From: Chamaecrista fasciculata
Taxonomy: Eukaryota > Streptophyta > Magnoliopsida > Fabales > Fabaceae
DNA: 64,000 nucleotides
Reading direction: 5' to 3'
Assembly (NCBI GenBank): GCA_003254925.1
Contig: QANZ01045302.1
Location: forward strand, 23,020 to 87,019
A program made the translations under genes and the position numbers. Below the pieces are notes generated by a model. That model was not told the DNA's origin. It saw only the letters and a list, made by a program, of their open reading frames with translations, and did no database searches. Shown here piece by piece: positions 11,860 through 23,905 of this stretch (within the stretch, counting starts at the first letter, position 1; each line of letters begins with the position of its first letter).

Positions 11860-12277
11860 TAAAGTTTTGGGTAAATTACACTTTAGTACCCTGTGGTTTG
11901 GTCATATTTCACTTTGGTACTTTGTGGTTTAGAAAATGACACTTTGGTACCCTGTGGTATTTTCCATTAACACTTTGGTATCCATTGAAGTTATTTTGTA
12001 ATTTTAACCATAACAAATTTGTAAAAATAACATATTGACCCTAAAATTTTTTTAGAAAATTATAAATAGACCCCTGGATACATATTATCTAACGACTAAA
12101 ATGAAAAATTTTAAAAAAAAAGTTGGGTCAATATGTAATTTTTGCAAAGTTTGTTATGGTTAAAATTACAAAATAGCTCCAAAGGATACCAAAGTGTTAA
12201 TGGAGAATACCACATGGTACCAAAGTGAAATATGACCAAAGCACAAGGTACTAAAATGTAATTTACCCTAAAATTTT
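11860..12277. mobile_element. Family B copy 1: 400 bp MULE-type MITE (GGGTAAATTACAC ends)
   Basis: The element is 11869-12268. The left end GGGTAAATTACACTTTAGTA is mirrored by the right end (tactaaaatgtaatttaccc), giving inverted repeats of more than 50 bp ('tttggtcatatttcactttggta' on both sides). Flanking 9 bp TAAAGTTTT (11860-11868) and TAAAATTTT (12269-12277) match 8 of 9, as expected for an aged MULE target duplication. The first 13 bases are identical to the outer end of the transposase-bearing MULE at 59549. Confidence 0.8.
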
Positions 12278-12769
12278 TACATATAATAATATTCTTAAGT
12301 TTGAGTTTTATTATAGGTACTCTAATTTACCCTAAGGGCTTGTTTGGGAGCTCTCAAATCTCATCTTAAACTCATTCAAGATGTTGAGATGAGATGATGT
12401 TGAGATGAGATGAGTTAAGAAGTTGAATTAGTGTTTGGATGATTTGAGAGAAAATGATCTTAAATATAGTGTGAAATTATATAAAAGAGTATGTAATGAT
12501 TGTGGTTAGGTGAAATAGGTTGTTAGATTTATTTATTTTGTATAGGGGTATAAATGGTAAGAAATAATGAAATGAGATTGAGATATTGAAATGAGATGAG
12601 ATGAGATGATAGGTGTTTGGTGGTGGGTTTGATGAGATGATGTTGAGATTAGATGCTCTTGGAAAGCGTGAGGATGAAATATTTTTGGATGAAGATTTTT
12701 GGGTCAATCCATTTGGATGAGATGATGGGCCAAAGTGAAAATAACATGAAAATTATTTTAAGAATACGA

Positions 12770-13450
12770 TTTGGTCCATATATTTGAATTGGGGACTAGA
12801 ATGCCCATAAAAGGGAAAGTAATGGAAACGTACAGTTTAGTCCCTAATACGTGTATATGATCACGCGATGTATGTATAAAATTGAGAATCAACTATTTTT
12901 TTTTTAATTCATTGACCAAAAAATAACAAACACTAGCTTGGAGACTAGAATGCCCATAAAATAGAAAGTAATGGAAAGTACAATTTGGTCCCTAATACGT
13001 GTATATGATCACGTGGTGTCTGTATAAAATCGAGAATCAGCTATATCTCTGTAATTCATTGACCAAAAAATAGCAAACAATAGCTTGGGGACTAGATGCC
13101 CATAAAAGGGAAATTAATGGAGACGTCCAATTTGGTCCCTAATACGTGTATATGATGACGCGGTGTCCGTAGAAAATCGAGAATCAACTATATTTTTGTA
13201 ATTCATTGACGAAAAAATAACAAACAATAACTTGGGGACTAAAATTTCCATAAAAGGGAAATTAATGGAAACGTCCAATTTGGTCCCTAATACGTGTATA
13301 TGGTGACGCGGTGTCCGTAGAAAATCGAGAATGAACTATATTTCTGTAATTTATTGACCAAAAAATAACAAACAATAGCTTGAGGACTAGAATGCCCATA
13401 AAAGGGAGATTAATAGAAATGTACAATTTGATACTTAACTTTATATGGAT
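12770..13450. repeat. Tandem array, about 147 bp unit, four to five copies
   Basis: The phrase 'ggggactagaatgcccataa' (with variants) recurs at about 12791, 12940, 13087, 13235 and 13382, giving periods of 149, 147, 148 and 147 bp. Each unit also has 'gtccctaatacgtgtatatg' and 'attcattgaccaaaaaata'. Some units differ at 10% or more of positions. The last unit decays after 13430. Confidence 0.9.
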
Positions 13451-13767
13451 CCTATAAATCACTCCTTAAAATGTGTAAATTATAACTCGAGTTCTTAAAA
13501 TGTGTAAATTATAACTCGGGTTTCTATATAAAAAAAAAATCAGCAATAGTTCTATATAAAATGTGTAAATAAATTTTTTTCCTTCTTTTTTTTTTAGAAA
13601 AAAAATGCAATAGTGAGAATAGAAGAAGATTGTAACTTAGAAAATAATTTAGAGATTCAATTGTATATTTTATTCAAAACAAATAGAGAAATATTGAGAC
13701 TAAAAAATAACAACATTGTAAATGAAAAAAAAAATTTTGTTTAATTAAATTAATATAAATTATATGT

Positions 13768-13866
13768 GAGATAGAGAGAGAGAGAGTGTGTGTGGGTGAG
13801 TGTGTGTGTGTGAGAGAGGGAGAGAGAGTGTGTGTGTGAGAGAGAGAGAAAGAGAAAGAGAGGGAA
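13768..13866. repeat. GA/GT microsatellite
   Basis: Alternating gagaga and gtgtgt blocks with short interruptions, inside the 1.87 kb TIR element. Confidence 0.9.
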
Positions 13867-14206
13867 TGAAAGGTGTGTGAGTGAGAAAGAGAAAAAATGA
13901 TAAAAAATATAGATAAAAGAGAGAAAATTATAAGTGTAATAAATGAGGGTATGTAAAATTACTATTTTGTCTAATTGTTTTTTTTTATATTTGTATTAGA
14001 CTGTAGGTAAATATAGGTATATGAGTAGGGATAATTTAGTAAATTTTAAGAAAATGAGATGATGTTGTGAATGAGATGATGATGTGAATGAGATGAGATG
14101 AGATTATATGCCCACCAAACACCCAACCTACACTGTTCATCCAATTTTGAGTTGAGATGATGTTTGGATGAAATGAGATGAGATGATGTTGTCTCCCAAA
14201 CGGCCC

Positions 14207-15733
14207 TTTTAAGTAAACAAAATTTTGAATTTGAGTTTACTAAAATTAATCTTATTAGCAGAACCGTTAACAAGACCTCAAACTTTAAAATATAATGAAT
14301 GATAATGATAATTTATTAAGCACCTCATTTAAAAACAATAAACACAAAAGCTGAGGATAGATTGGGAGAGAAATGCCAAAAAGAGAAACTTGTGAAGTGA
14401 CTCATGATTCATGACTCAAATCATACACCAAAATGTTTTTGCTTTTTCTGATTTTTCCATCCATATATGCTCTACTAATAAAAATTCAGGCTTAACTCCA
14501 CTAATTATACTCAATCATCATCTTGATTCTTGCATTACATTCACTTTTCATCTTCATAACATATTATTAACAAATGACCCATTTGGCATTTGAGATGGAC
14601 CCACTTGTTTTTCAAACTTTAACCATCTAATCAGACAAATTTAAACCCTTCATCCAAATTATTTCTTTGTGGGTCCTCTCTATCAATAACAGGTATCACA
14701 AAAAAAGTTTTTGTTCACATTTAGGAAGCCAAATCATGCCTTCCCAAAAAATCCAACTACAAAACAAAATGGAACATTAAACAATTATGGAATAATTAAT
14801 TATTTTTATTCATTAATTAAAGTATGTAACAATTATAAAAATATCTTAAACTAACAACTTAAAAAAGAAAAAATATATAATTTTAATTATTATTTCTAAT
14901 TCTACTCTCAACTCTCAAAATATAATAAAAGACAAAAAAAAAAAATTTAGAAGGTCAACCTAACTACCTAAGTATGCCATGTCTGAGCTCTAAACCTGAA
15001 AATTTCCAGAAGATTGGTTCAATTATTATGCGAGAAACTTTTGGTTAAATTTGTCCCATATAAAAAAAAAGAAAGCCAAGAAAAAAAAAACCCATTTACC
15101 CATTTTCTATTTTATTTTTGTTATTAGCTTATTATTTCTGTTCTTTTTTCTCATCCTCTTCTTTTCCATCTTGCTCATCTGTCTGCTACTAGATTAGGCC
15201 TTAAATAAGGAATAAGAAGCAAGAAAGAAACAAAGCCACTTGGCACAACATGTCCTTGTTCCATCATAATCCATCCTTCTCGTAAATTTTCATTCCTCCG
15301 AGCAAAATCGCGAGGGTAATAAATAAATGATAATTCATTTTCATCATACTCTATAACTAAACACTCACCCCATAATTCCATACATACTGTGAAATTTTTC
15401 TCAATCTTCTTGGACCCAAAGTTGGCCACTAGTTATATTGGTGGCTGCTGTTATACCTCTTCTTAGCTTCAGCTTTGGCTTTTTCTTCTTCTTCTTCTTC
15501 TCTCTGAAAGACCCTTTAAACCCAATAAGAAGATGAAACCCCCAAATCTCTGAATATTCAATAGAAGTTTCCTGATTTGGGTTTTGCTATCTTCTGCGCT
15601 AATTTAGGATTCTGGGTCGTTTGGGTTGCATTTCTAGAAGCTTCTGATGGTTTGAAATTTCAGTTATGGAGTTTGGGGGAAATGGGGAAATGGGTAGTTA
15701 GGGCATTTCTTTTGTTATTACATATATATCTTC
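14207..15733. promoter_or_regulatory. Intergenic region and presumed CHUP1 promoter / 5' UTR
   Basis: AT-rich DNA free of recognisable genes. The last 270 bp become pyrimidine-rich (a CTT run at 15482-15505), typical of a plant 5' leader before the CHUP1 ATG at 15734. A minus-strand open frame at 15175-15429 has no recognisable family and probably lies in the promoter or leader. I see no unambiguous TATA box tied to a start site. Confidence 0.45.
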
Positions 15734-18700
15734 ATGATAGTCAGGTTAGGACTCCTAGTTGCTGCTTCAATCGCAGCTTACTCAGTTAGGCAGCTAAACG
15801 TTAAGCCATCGGCTTCTTCATCAGGTGCTCTTATATATCAAATAGTGTTTCATTTTTTTTTCTTCAATTTTGATTTCTGTGTTAAGCTTATTTCTTCTTT
15901 TGGCTCAGAAGGTGGTAAAGCAAGGTCAAAAAAGAGTCAAGATGGAGGAAGAGAAGAAGAGCAGGTCACTCGTTCGACTAAAGGTCTCAATGAGAAGGAG
16001 GTGAGTATATTGAAAGCTTGAGAGTTTTGTATTCTGGAATTAGTATATATGGAATCTTTTTGCTTATGATTTGTGTGTTGCAGTGGGAGGAGGAAGAGGA
16101 AGAAGAGGAGGAGGTTAAGTTGATCAGCAGCATAATTAATCGAGCTCACGATTTCGAAGATGAGATTCTTCCTGAATTTGAGAATCTTCTATCTGGAGAG
16201 GTTGAGTTTCCACTACATAGGGATGAGAAAGACCGGGTTTATGAAACTGAGATGGCAAACAATGCGAGTGAACTAGAACGATTGCGGAACTTAGTGAGGG
16301 AATTGGAGGAGAGGGAAGTGAAACTCGAGGGCGAATTGCTTGAGTACTATGGTTTGAAGGAGCAGGAATCAGATTTTGTGGAATTACAAAGGCAGTTGAA
16401 GATTAAGACGGTAGAAATCGATATGCTTAATATTACCATTAATTCGTTGCAGGCAGAGAGAAAGAAGCTTCAAGAAGAGCTAGAACAGGGAGGTTCGGCC
16501 AAGAAGGAACTTGAGGTGGCTAGGAACAAGATAAAGGAGCTGCAAAGGCAAATACAGCTCGAGGCTAACCAGACGAAAGGCCAGTTGTTGTTGCTTAAAC
16601 AGCAAGTTTTGGGCCTACAGACCAAAGAAGTAGAAGCAGTCAGAAAAGATGCTGAAATCGAAAAGAAACTGAAAGCTCTGGACGAGCTGGAGGTAGAAGT
16701 TGTCGAGCTTAAGAGAAAGAACAAGGAACTTCAATATGAGAAGCGAGAATTGATTGTAAAACTCAATGCTGCAGAATCTGGCATTGCTTCACTCTCCAAT
16801 ATGACAGAGGTCAGGGTTCTAGAATATAGAGTAGACATCTTTTTCTAAAGAACTAGTTGAACAGATGCATAATTCGGACCTACAAATTATTCAATATCAC
16901 TTGGTCCTCATTTATCTCGCCAACTTAAAACTTGTCTTGCACATTAATGAAGAAAGGATGATTAAAAATACTGTAAATTCTCTGTGCATAAAAGAAAGAA
17001 TTACAGAAATAAACTTTAGACAGTTTAGTATTTGATTATTTGTCAATTTGAAGTAATTTGAATCTGTAAGCTCTCTAGATTTTCTTGATAGTGCTCATCC
17101 ATCCCTTTTTGATTCTGCAATGCATCTGTTAGTGTAATGTAGTTTCTATTTTGATAATTAGTGTGATTTAGTATTAAAGCTTTGCTTTGAACTGCAGAAT
17201 GAAATGGTTGCCAAAGCAAGAGAGGAAGTCAATAGTCTTAGGCATGCAAATGAAGATCTCTTAAAGCAAGTGGAAGGGCTTCAGATGAACAGGTTTAGTG
17301 AAGTTGAAGAGCTTGTATACCTTCGATGGGTCAATGCGTGCTTGAGATACGAGCTCAGGAACTACCAGGCACCTCCTGGAAAAATATCGGCTCGTGATCT
17401 CAACAAGAATCTTAGCCCAAAATCTCAGGAGAAGGCTAAGCGGTTGATGTTAGAATATGCTGGATCAGAACGTGGGCAAGGAGACACGGATCATGATAGT
17501 AACTTTTCCCACCCGTCTTCTCCAGGCAGTGATGATTTCGACAATACCTCTGTTGATAGCTCTAATAGCAAATACAGTAATCTTAGCAAGAAAACTAGTT
17601 TAATACAAAAGTTGAAGAAATGGGGTAAAGTTAAAGATGATTCTAGTGTTCTTTCTTCACCATCCAGATCTCTTTCAGGAAACTCTCCAAGAAGGATGAG
17701 TATGAGTGTTAAACCTAGGGGTCCTCTAGAATCGTTGATGCTAAGGAACGTCGGTGATAGTGTAGCCATCACTAGTTTTGGGCAGAGGGATCAGGAATCA
17801 GTTGATTCTCCTGAAACACCTACAATTCCCAATTCTGTTGCCGATTCATTCCATTTGATGTCTAAATCGGTTGATGTGTCTCTGGATGAAAAATATCCTG
17901 CATATAAAGACCGCCATAAATTGGCCTTGGCAAGGGAACAACATATCAAAGAAAAGGCTGAGCAAGCAAGAGTGCGGAAGTTTGGTGACAACTCAAATTT
18001 GAATTTCACCAAGGCTGAAAGAGATAAGCCTATATCTTTGCCACCAAAACTTTCTCAACTAAAGGAGAAGACAATTGTTTCGGGCGGTCCAAATGATCAA
18101 TCCGAGGATGATAAGAATGCTGATAATCAAACCATTAGCAAGATGAAACTGGCCGACATTGAGAAAAGGCCTACTAGGGTTCCTCGGCCACCTCCTAAAC
18201 CATCTGGTGGTGCTCCTGTCAGCACAATTTCAAATCCTTCCAATGGAGTGCCACCTCCTCCTCCTCCACCTCCAGGCATTCCACCGCCACCGGGTGCACC
18301 ACCACCTCCTCCTCCTCCCCCGGGAAGCATTTCAAGAGGTGCAATAGGCGGTGATAAAGTTCACAGGGCTCCTGAACTTGTTGAGTTTTATCAATCATTG
18401 ATGAAACGGGAGGCAAAGAGGGATACCTCATCATTAGTTTCAACAACTAACGCTTCTGATGCCAGGAACAACATGATCGGTGAAATTGAGAATAGATCAT
18501 CATTTCTCTTAGCTGTACATTGAATTTTCCCTATACTGTTTGTTTTATTCTCATTTTTCCATGAAGTTTGAGTCATTATACATTTAAATATGTTTTCTCC
18601 GATGAATATAGGTGAAGGCTGATGTGGAAGCACAAGGTGATTTTGTCATGTCCTTGGCAACTGAAGTTCGAGCAGCTTCCTTTTCTAACATTGATGATTT

Positions 18701-20573
18701 GGTGGCCTTTGTGAACTGGCTAGATGAGGAACTTTCCTTCCTGGTATGGCTTAGTGTCGTTGCTGATCCATTTGAAAAATCTTGCCAAGTGTGAATTTTA
18801 TGTGGAAGCATGGAATTAACCACCTTTACATGCTCTCTTGCATATTCTTTTCCTGGGAAATCTCCATTGTTTTCCCTTGGAAGGATGCCGCATGCCTTAT
18901 TGCCTTCCTATTTATTTGTTGCTCATGTTTGCAACTTTATATCTAGTGACATCTGCATACTTATTCATCTCACTTCATTCTTTGTGTAAGGTTGATGAAC
19001 GAGCGGTCCTCAAGCACTTTGATTGGCCTGAAGGGAAAGCAGATGCTCTGAGGGAGGCGGCTTTTGAGTATCAGGATCTGGTCAAATTGGAGAACAAAGT
19101 TTCTTCTTTCACTGATGATTCCAATCTCCCATGTGAAGCAGCTTTGAAGAAAATGTACTCATTGCTTGAAAAGTATGTATCTTTTTCCTGTTTACATCAT
19201 TTAAATGACTGCCAGCTTAGGGAGTCAATAATTCATGCATAGCTTCTTGAAATTTAAATCTAAAACGACCCTTGGACAAAACCAACTAATCGATTTTCTC
19301 ATATCTATGTCAGCGCTGTAGGTTGCTTAGACATTTGCTTGTCATAAAATATTGAGCATGACCACTACTTGTTTTGTTTGACCGTGTTTGTATTCCTTGA
19401 AGTTCTCTATACTTGGTTGAATTTTATTTGATAATGATTAACGATATCCCATCACTCTTTTTTTTTTCTTCTGTTTTCATTTTGCAGAGTGGAGCAAAGT
19501 GTATATGCACTCTTACGTACAAGAGATATGGCTATTTCACGATACCGAGAATTTGGAATCCCAGTAAACTGGCTATTAGATTCAGGAGTTGTTGGCAAGG
19601 TATGCCTAATCGAATGACAAAACACAATATCTTTGTTGTCATTCTTCATCTGTACGAGATTTCTCTGTTGGTATCATGCAGGTTTCTTAATGGAATTTTC
19701 TATTAAACCTCCCTCTTTTCCTTTACAAGGCCATTATGTAATGTTCTCTTAGGAAAATAAAATCTGTTACACCTTTTTTAATAAAATGCTATGTTTTCCC
19801 TTGTGCTATCAAATGTTGACATACTGGTAAATTTCCCATCTCAGATCAAGCTTTCTTCTGTGCAACTGGCAAAGAAGTATATGAAACGTGTTGCATCCGA
19901 ACTTGATACCTTATCTGGACCAGAAAAGGAACCAATGAGAGAGTTCCTGACTCTGCAGGGTGTACGCTTCGCTTTCCGTGTTCATCAGGTACTGATCTTA
20001 AGCTTTTAACTCTCTGTACACTAATGAGCTAAGAGCTCACATGGCACCACCAGTCTTGATGTTTCAGATTGACGTTGAACTTGATGTCTTGGGTTCACTC
20101 TTTATACATGCCCTACTTCCATATAACGCAAAAAGAATACAAATGGCTTTGTATAGATAAGTTTTAAGCTAGCTAAAGTGGAATAAATTTTAAGATTTGT
20201 TTGGCTTGAAGAGAATGGAGAAGATGAAGATGAAGATGAAAAGGTTAAATTTGTGTTTAAATTAGGGAAAGAGTCTAAATAAAGCCTTCCCTTATCTTAT
20301 TCTTCTCAATTCAAACATATCCTTAATACCAATCTGTCGAGGATCAGTTTGTAAATATCTTTCATAAATGAAAATTCCAATCCTCTCTTTATGATGTTAG
20401 ATAAACTCTGTAAATGTGAACCAATTTGAGTGATACATTAAAATGTGTTGTGGAACTCTTCGCAGTTTGCGGGAGGCTTTGATGCAGAGAGCATGAAGGC
20501 TTTTGAAGAACTAAGGAGCCGAATCAATGCTCAATCAGGTGAAGATAATGATAATAAACCAGAAGAAACATAG
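15734..20573 (+). CDS. CHUP1: CHLOROPLAST UNUSUAL POSITIONING 1 (CHUP1), 9 exons, 967 aa
   Basis: Exons: 15734-15824, 15909-16000, 16084-16809, 17198-18514, 18612-18743, 18991-19172, 19488-19599, 19845-19988 and 20466-20573. All have GT-AG borders and consistent phase, giving 967 aa (Arabidopsis CHUP1 is about 1000). Residues 1-20 (MIVRLGLLVAASIAAYSV) are the hydrophobic N-terminus that anchors CHUP1 on the chloroplast outer envelope. An acidic Glu run follows exon 2. Residues about 90-340 are a long coiled coil (LERLRNLVRELEEREVKLE). A Ser-rich, basic middle follows, then a proline-rich profilin/actin-type motif at about residues 655-685 (PPPPPPPPGIPPPPGAPPPP). The highly conserved C-terminal region is about 700-967 (DERAVLKHFDWPEGKADAL). 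CHUP1 links chloroplasts to short actin filaments for light-driven movement. The gene appears intact. Confidence 0.97.
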
Positions 20574-20934
20574 GATATTATCATAAGATTTTTATTTATA
20601 ATTTTTTTTTCTGATATATGTCGCCCTTTCAGCTGTATATGTCATTTTGCTTCTACAATTTGCATAACCTATTAGCCTATTCATACTGGCTTCTATACAA
20701 TAATAGAGTCATATTGTACTCGTACGTTTCAGTTGTTTCTTCAAAGAAGAAAATTGTAATGATAGATGTATAAATCTACAAAAAGATAAATATGGAAAAT
20801 AAAAATCTAGTTCTTAACTATTTTCCTAAACTTAAAATTCCTAATAATATTTCTTACCATATGAAATTCAAAGACAAACTCATAGTACCCTGCAAGGGGG
20901 GAAAAAGAAGAGAAGTTTATTTATTTTTTTGCTC
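20574..20934. other. CHUP1 3' UTR and intergenic DNA
   Basis: AT-rich sequence after the TAG stop, with possible polyadenylation signals (for example aataatagag near 20699 and ggaaaataaaaa near 20796). Nothing else is seen. Confidence 0.5.
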
Positions 20935-21165
20935 TCAAAATTTATCCTAAAATTTCGATTTGATCCCTAGATATTGGGAATACACTTTTTGATTCTTGAT
21001 TTTTCTTACAAACATTAACTATTTAGTCCCTACTGATGACATTTTAGGGACTAAATAGTTTATATTTGTAAAAAAATCAAGGAACAAAAAGTGCATTTCT
21101 TATGCGCAGAGATTAAATTGTAGTTTCAAGACAAATATAAGGATAAAAAATTATGTTTTCTCATA
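20935..21165. repeat. Short TIR/foldback repeat (about 230 bp)
   Basis: 'gggaatacactttttgattcttgatttttcttacaaa' is mirrored by 'tttgtaaaaaaatcaaggaacaaaaagtgcatttc', and 'aactatttagtccctac' by 'tttagggactaaatagttt'. This is a near-complete hairpin, like a small MITE. No target duplication was recognised. Confidence 0.6.
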
Positions 21166-21190
21166 AAAGAAGGGAAAAATAAACCAGAGT

Positions 21191-21260
21191 CTATGGTGTG
21201 AAGTACCTGTGTCCTGTGTCCTGTGATAAATTTATTATGAAATACAAAAGCATCACACTT

Positions 21261-21291
<31 letters not shown>

Positions 21292-21739
21292 GTGTGTGTG
21301 TGTGTGTGTTTGAGTGTGTTATAGTCCTTGGGGACCTTGATGGAGGCTGAGATAGCTGATTCCCTTCACTATCATAATAAATTGCCCCTGAGAATTCCAG
21401 TGGCTGACACTTCTCACCCATCCATATACTCTTCTTCCACAAGCTCTCATCATCATCATCATCATCATCATCTTGCTTCCGTCTCATGCACATAACTTTT
21501 GGGATGTTCTTTATAATCTCCTTTGGGGTCCCAAAAGGTGATAATAATGGTGATGATGAAAATAATGATGGACTGAGAGAATCATGCTTCTGCTGATGTT
21601 TTGAGGCCTCCTTTTGTGTGTGTTTGAGTTTCTTAGCACATAAAGCTACAACAATGGCAGATACACAAAGGACCAGGCAAATTGTTATTGCTATTCTGCC
21701 AAAATTTTCACTCATAAAACTCAGACTCATCATCACCAT
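21191..21739 (-). CDS. Small single-pass membrane protein, plant-specific, function unknown
   Basis: A single open frame of 182 aa from the ATG at 21739. Residues about 15-36 are a membrane helix (IAITICLVLCVSAIVVALCA) followed by a basic Lys/His stretch, which suggests a type III or signal-anchor protein. An Asp run at about residues 90-97 comes from a CAT microsatellite. The segment KKSIWMGEKCQPLEFSGAIY followed by YDSEGNQLSQPPSRSPR resembles a conserved C-terminal block that I recall from small plant membrane proteins of unknown function. After PRSPR the frame runs through GT and GA microsatellites (HTHTHTH, ERERERERE) for about 45 more residues. That tail may be a stop-loss extension or an artefact of repeat length. 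It converges with CHUP1. Confidence 0.75.
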
Positions 21740-22423
21740 TTTGTGTGCAATTTAGTGAGCTGAAAAAAAGAATCGGGCCGTATCCTTAAGCCAGAGTTGA
21801 AAAGGACTTGTGATTTGTGAATCTGTAGAATAAATTTGGCTTTTGTGAGCATAATTTTGCTACTCTTGTTGCAGTTATATATAGGGCAAAATTTAGGTGA
21901 AGTTGTTTATATGTTTGGGCATGACCAATCATGATAGAGTGAGAATATTAAACAATTTTATGCTTTAAGTTTTTTCCTTATATATATGGTGAGTTGTTGG
22001 TAATTATTATGTATTGCCAATTTGAGGCTTCACATATATTTATTTTTTAAGACCAGAATTAGTTTGTTGATTAAGATCAAATTTAATGCTATTAAATTAG
22101 GAGAGTATTGATACATTGTTGCCGAGGTAATTCCTACCATTTTTATGTTGTCAAGAGGGGAACATGATTATTTAATTGAAGAAAATTGTCACATGCATTG
22201 TGGCGTAGACTTCTAATGTTTGAAAGGAAAGATTGATCATGGCCTTTTTTGCTGAAAGAAATTTAGAAAATATATTGATTAATTTTTTTTTTCCTTTTTT
22301 CATATCCCTACATTTTACTGTTTTAACATTTTCTACACTATAGTTCATTTTTCCTTTAGGTTAAATTTTGTTTTGATTTTTTTACGTATGAGTCAGATTT
22401 TACTGGTCTAATATATTTTTGGC
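21740..22423. promoter_or_regulatory. Upstream region of the small membrane protein gene
   Basis: AT-rich. A TATATATAG run at 21877-21884 lies about 140 bp upstream of the minus-strand ATG and could be its TATA box, which is an inference. Otherwise nothing recognisable. Confidence 0.35.
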
Positions 22424-22828
22424 CAAATTGCAAATTAAATTTTCACAATTTGATCTTATATCTTTTTTTGTTGCACTTTTGGTCTCATATCTTTGTAAAA
22501 GGTTCTAATTTGGTCTCATATCATTTTTGTCTCATATATTTTGGTTAGGTTGCCGAATTAGTCCTATACTCCTATATCTTTGCAAAAGGATCAACCGTTA
22601 GTTAATCTTTTTGCAAAGATATAGGACCACTTTTAAACCTGACCTAAAGATATAAGATCAATTTTGCAATTGACCCAAAGATATGAGACTAAATCTGCAA
22701 CATAAAAAGATATGAGACCAAATTGGGACCAGATCTACAGATATGAGACCAAAAGTGCAATAAAAAAAGATATGGGACCAAATTGGAAACTGAGCAAAAA
22801 ATATAGGACCAAATTTATACTTTGACAT
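22424..22828. repeat. Family E copy 1: TIR element with 'gtctcatatcttt' phrases
   Basis: The left half reads 'cacttttggtctcatatctttgtaaaagg' and the right half its complement ('gatatgagaccaaaagtgc'). The right end gaccaaatttatactttgac equals the reversed left end of copy 2 at 48551. 'atattttt' occurs on both sides and may be a target duplication. No coding capacity. Other copies are at 48551, 52417 and 54816, with a fragment at 51450. Confidence 0.75.
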
Positions 22829-23163
22829 ATTTTTTTAGTTTCAAAGTAGTTTTCTATATTTCTATGATTTTTTCGTTCTAGTTTCAAATGTATTTCTGGG
22901 ACATGATTTGACCTCATTTATCCACCATTTCAATTAAAAAGAGAAAAATCTTGTCAAGAGTAATTCAGTTCTAAACTCATCACAGACATAAAATAATAGC
23001 GATATTATGATATGATCATATGACCAACTTCACTCATAATTATGACATGAGCTATTCATTTTTAGAGTTCAAGTCCCAATTGATTAGAGAAAAAATAAAG
23101 AACTTATTAAAAGCAGCTTTTGACTCTTGACTTGTGAGTTGTAACGTTCAAAATTGGAATAAG

Positions 23164-23194
<31 letters not shown>

Positions 23195-23542
23195 TATTTA
23201 GTAGACTGAGACAAAAAATCATTAAAATATAGAAGGTATTTGAAACAAAAAAGAAACTGTAGAACTAAAGTGAAATTTGATCTATAAAGGACCAAAATGA
23301 GATTTTAACAATTCCTAATTGTACAAATTGAATTGTTTAAAATATTTTTTTTCTTTTCACATATAAGTTAAAGAAAAGAATTAGCTAACAATTTAAGACA
23401 TGAGAAAAATCTATAATTAGATTACAAATTGATATACCTTGGCCAAAGGTCGTCCAAGAACCAGTCTAGCTCCTCTCAAAGAGACCGGTTATATATCTTG
23501 GGTTGATTACTTGTTTATGAAAAAAATTAAAATATGAACGTC
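22829..23542. other. Intergenic with a TA microsatellite
   Basis: AT-rich DNA with an (AT)n run at 23164-23191. The 5 bp before the retrotransposon LTR (ACGTC) does not match the 5 bp after its far end (ATGAT), so no target duplication supports the boundary. Confidence 0.5.
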
Positions 23543-23905
23543 TGTTACAACTAGGAATATAAATGTAACTATAGAATGAAATTCGAATGAAATAAGGGAT
23601 TGATGGTGAGGGTTACTCCTTGATCACAAAGATCATATACATTCAGTATGAAACCTACACAATACGTATTATTACCCTATATAGCCAAAGGCTAACGACT
23701 AACCAACATTAGCTAAGGCCTCACACTTCACGTGGACCCTTTCCATGCTTGCTGCGTGATTCATCATTCATAATAAAGTCCTTCATCCATGCTGGCTTTT
23801 TACCAACTCGTTTCTCACAAATTGTGGGCACTTCATCAATTGGGCCTCCAAATGACTTATGCTCCAGCTGACCATCAGTAAATGGGCCTCGTGCCATATC
23901 AATAC
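23543..23905 (-). repeat. 3' LTR of the outer gypsy element (truncated)
   Basis: About 360 bp matches the other LTR at 45345-45770, starting at TGTTACAACTA (plus strand). It lacks roughly 38 bp present in the partner (after 'gattgat'). It also lacks the partner's last 30 or so bases, so the LTR/internal junction has been lost by deletion. Confidence 0.85.

Larger units (their letters stand above)
12336..14206. mobile_element. 1.87 kb Tourist/Harbinger-like TIR element containing a tandem array
   Basis: The left end GGGCTTGTTTGGGAG and the complement of the right end, GGGCCGTTTGGGAGA, are inverted repeats. Both are followed inward by runs of gagatgagatgatg/catctcatctca. The GGGC-TGTTTGG terminus is typical of PIF/Harbinger-derived elements, which make a 3 bp duplication; none is certain here. 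The interior holds the 147 bp tandem array and a GA/GT microsatellite, and no coding sequence. Confidence 0.6.

Noticed and set aside
12791..13450. CRISPR-like array because of regular 147 bp spacing.
   Set aside because: The whole unit is repeated with no unique spacers, and the DNA is from a plant nuclear genome; it is a tandem repeat.
15175..15429. Minus-strand open frame of 84 codons upstream of CHUP1.
   Set aside because: No recognisable domain, no homologue I know, and it lies in the promoter/leader of CHUP1. Open length is not unusual for chance.
17491..18446. Minus-strand frames opposite CHUP1 exon 4, including a Gly-rich one.
   Set aside because: They are antisense shadows of the CHUP1 coding sequence; the Gly run is the complement of the proline-rich motif.
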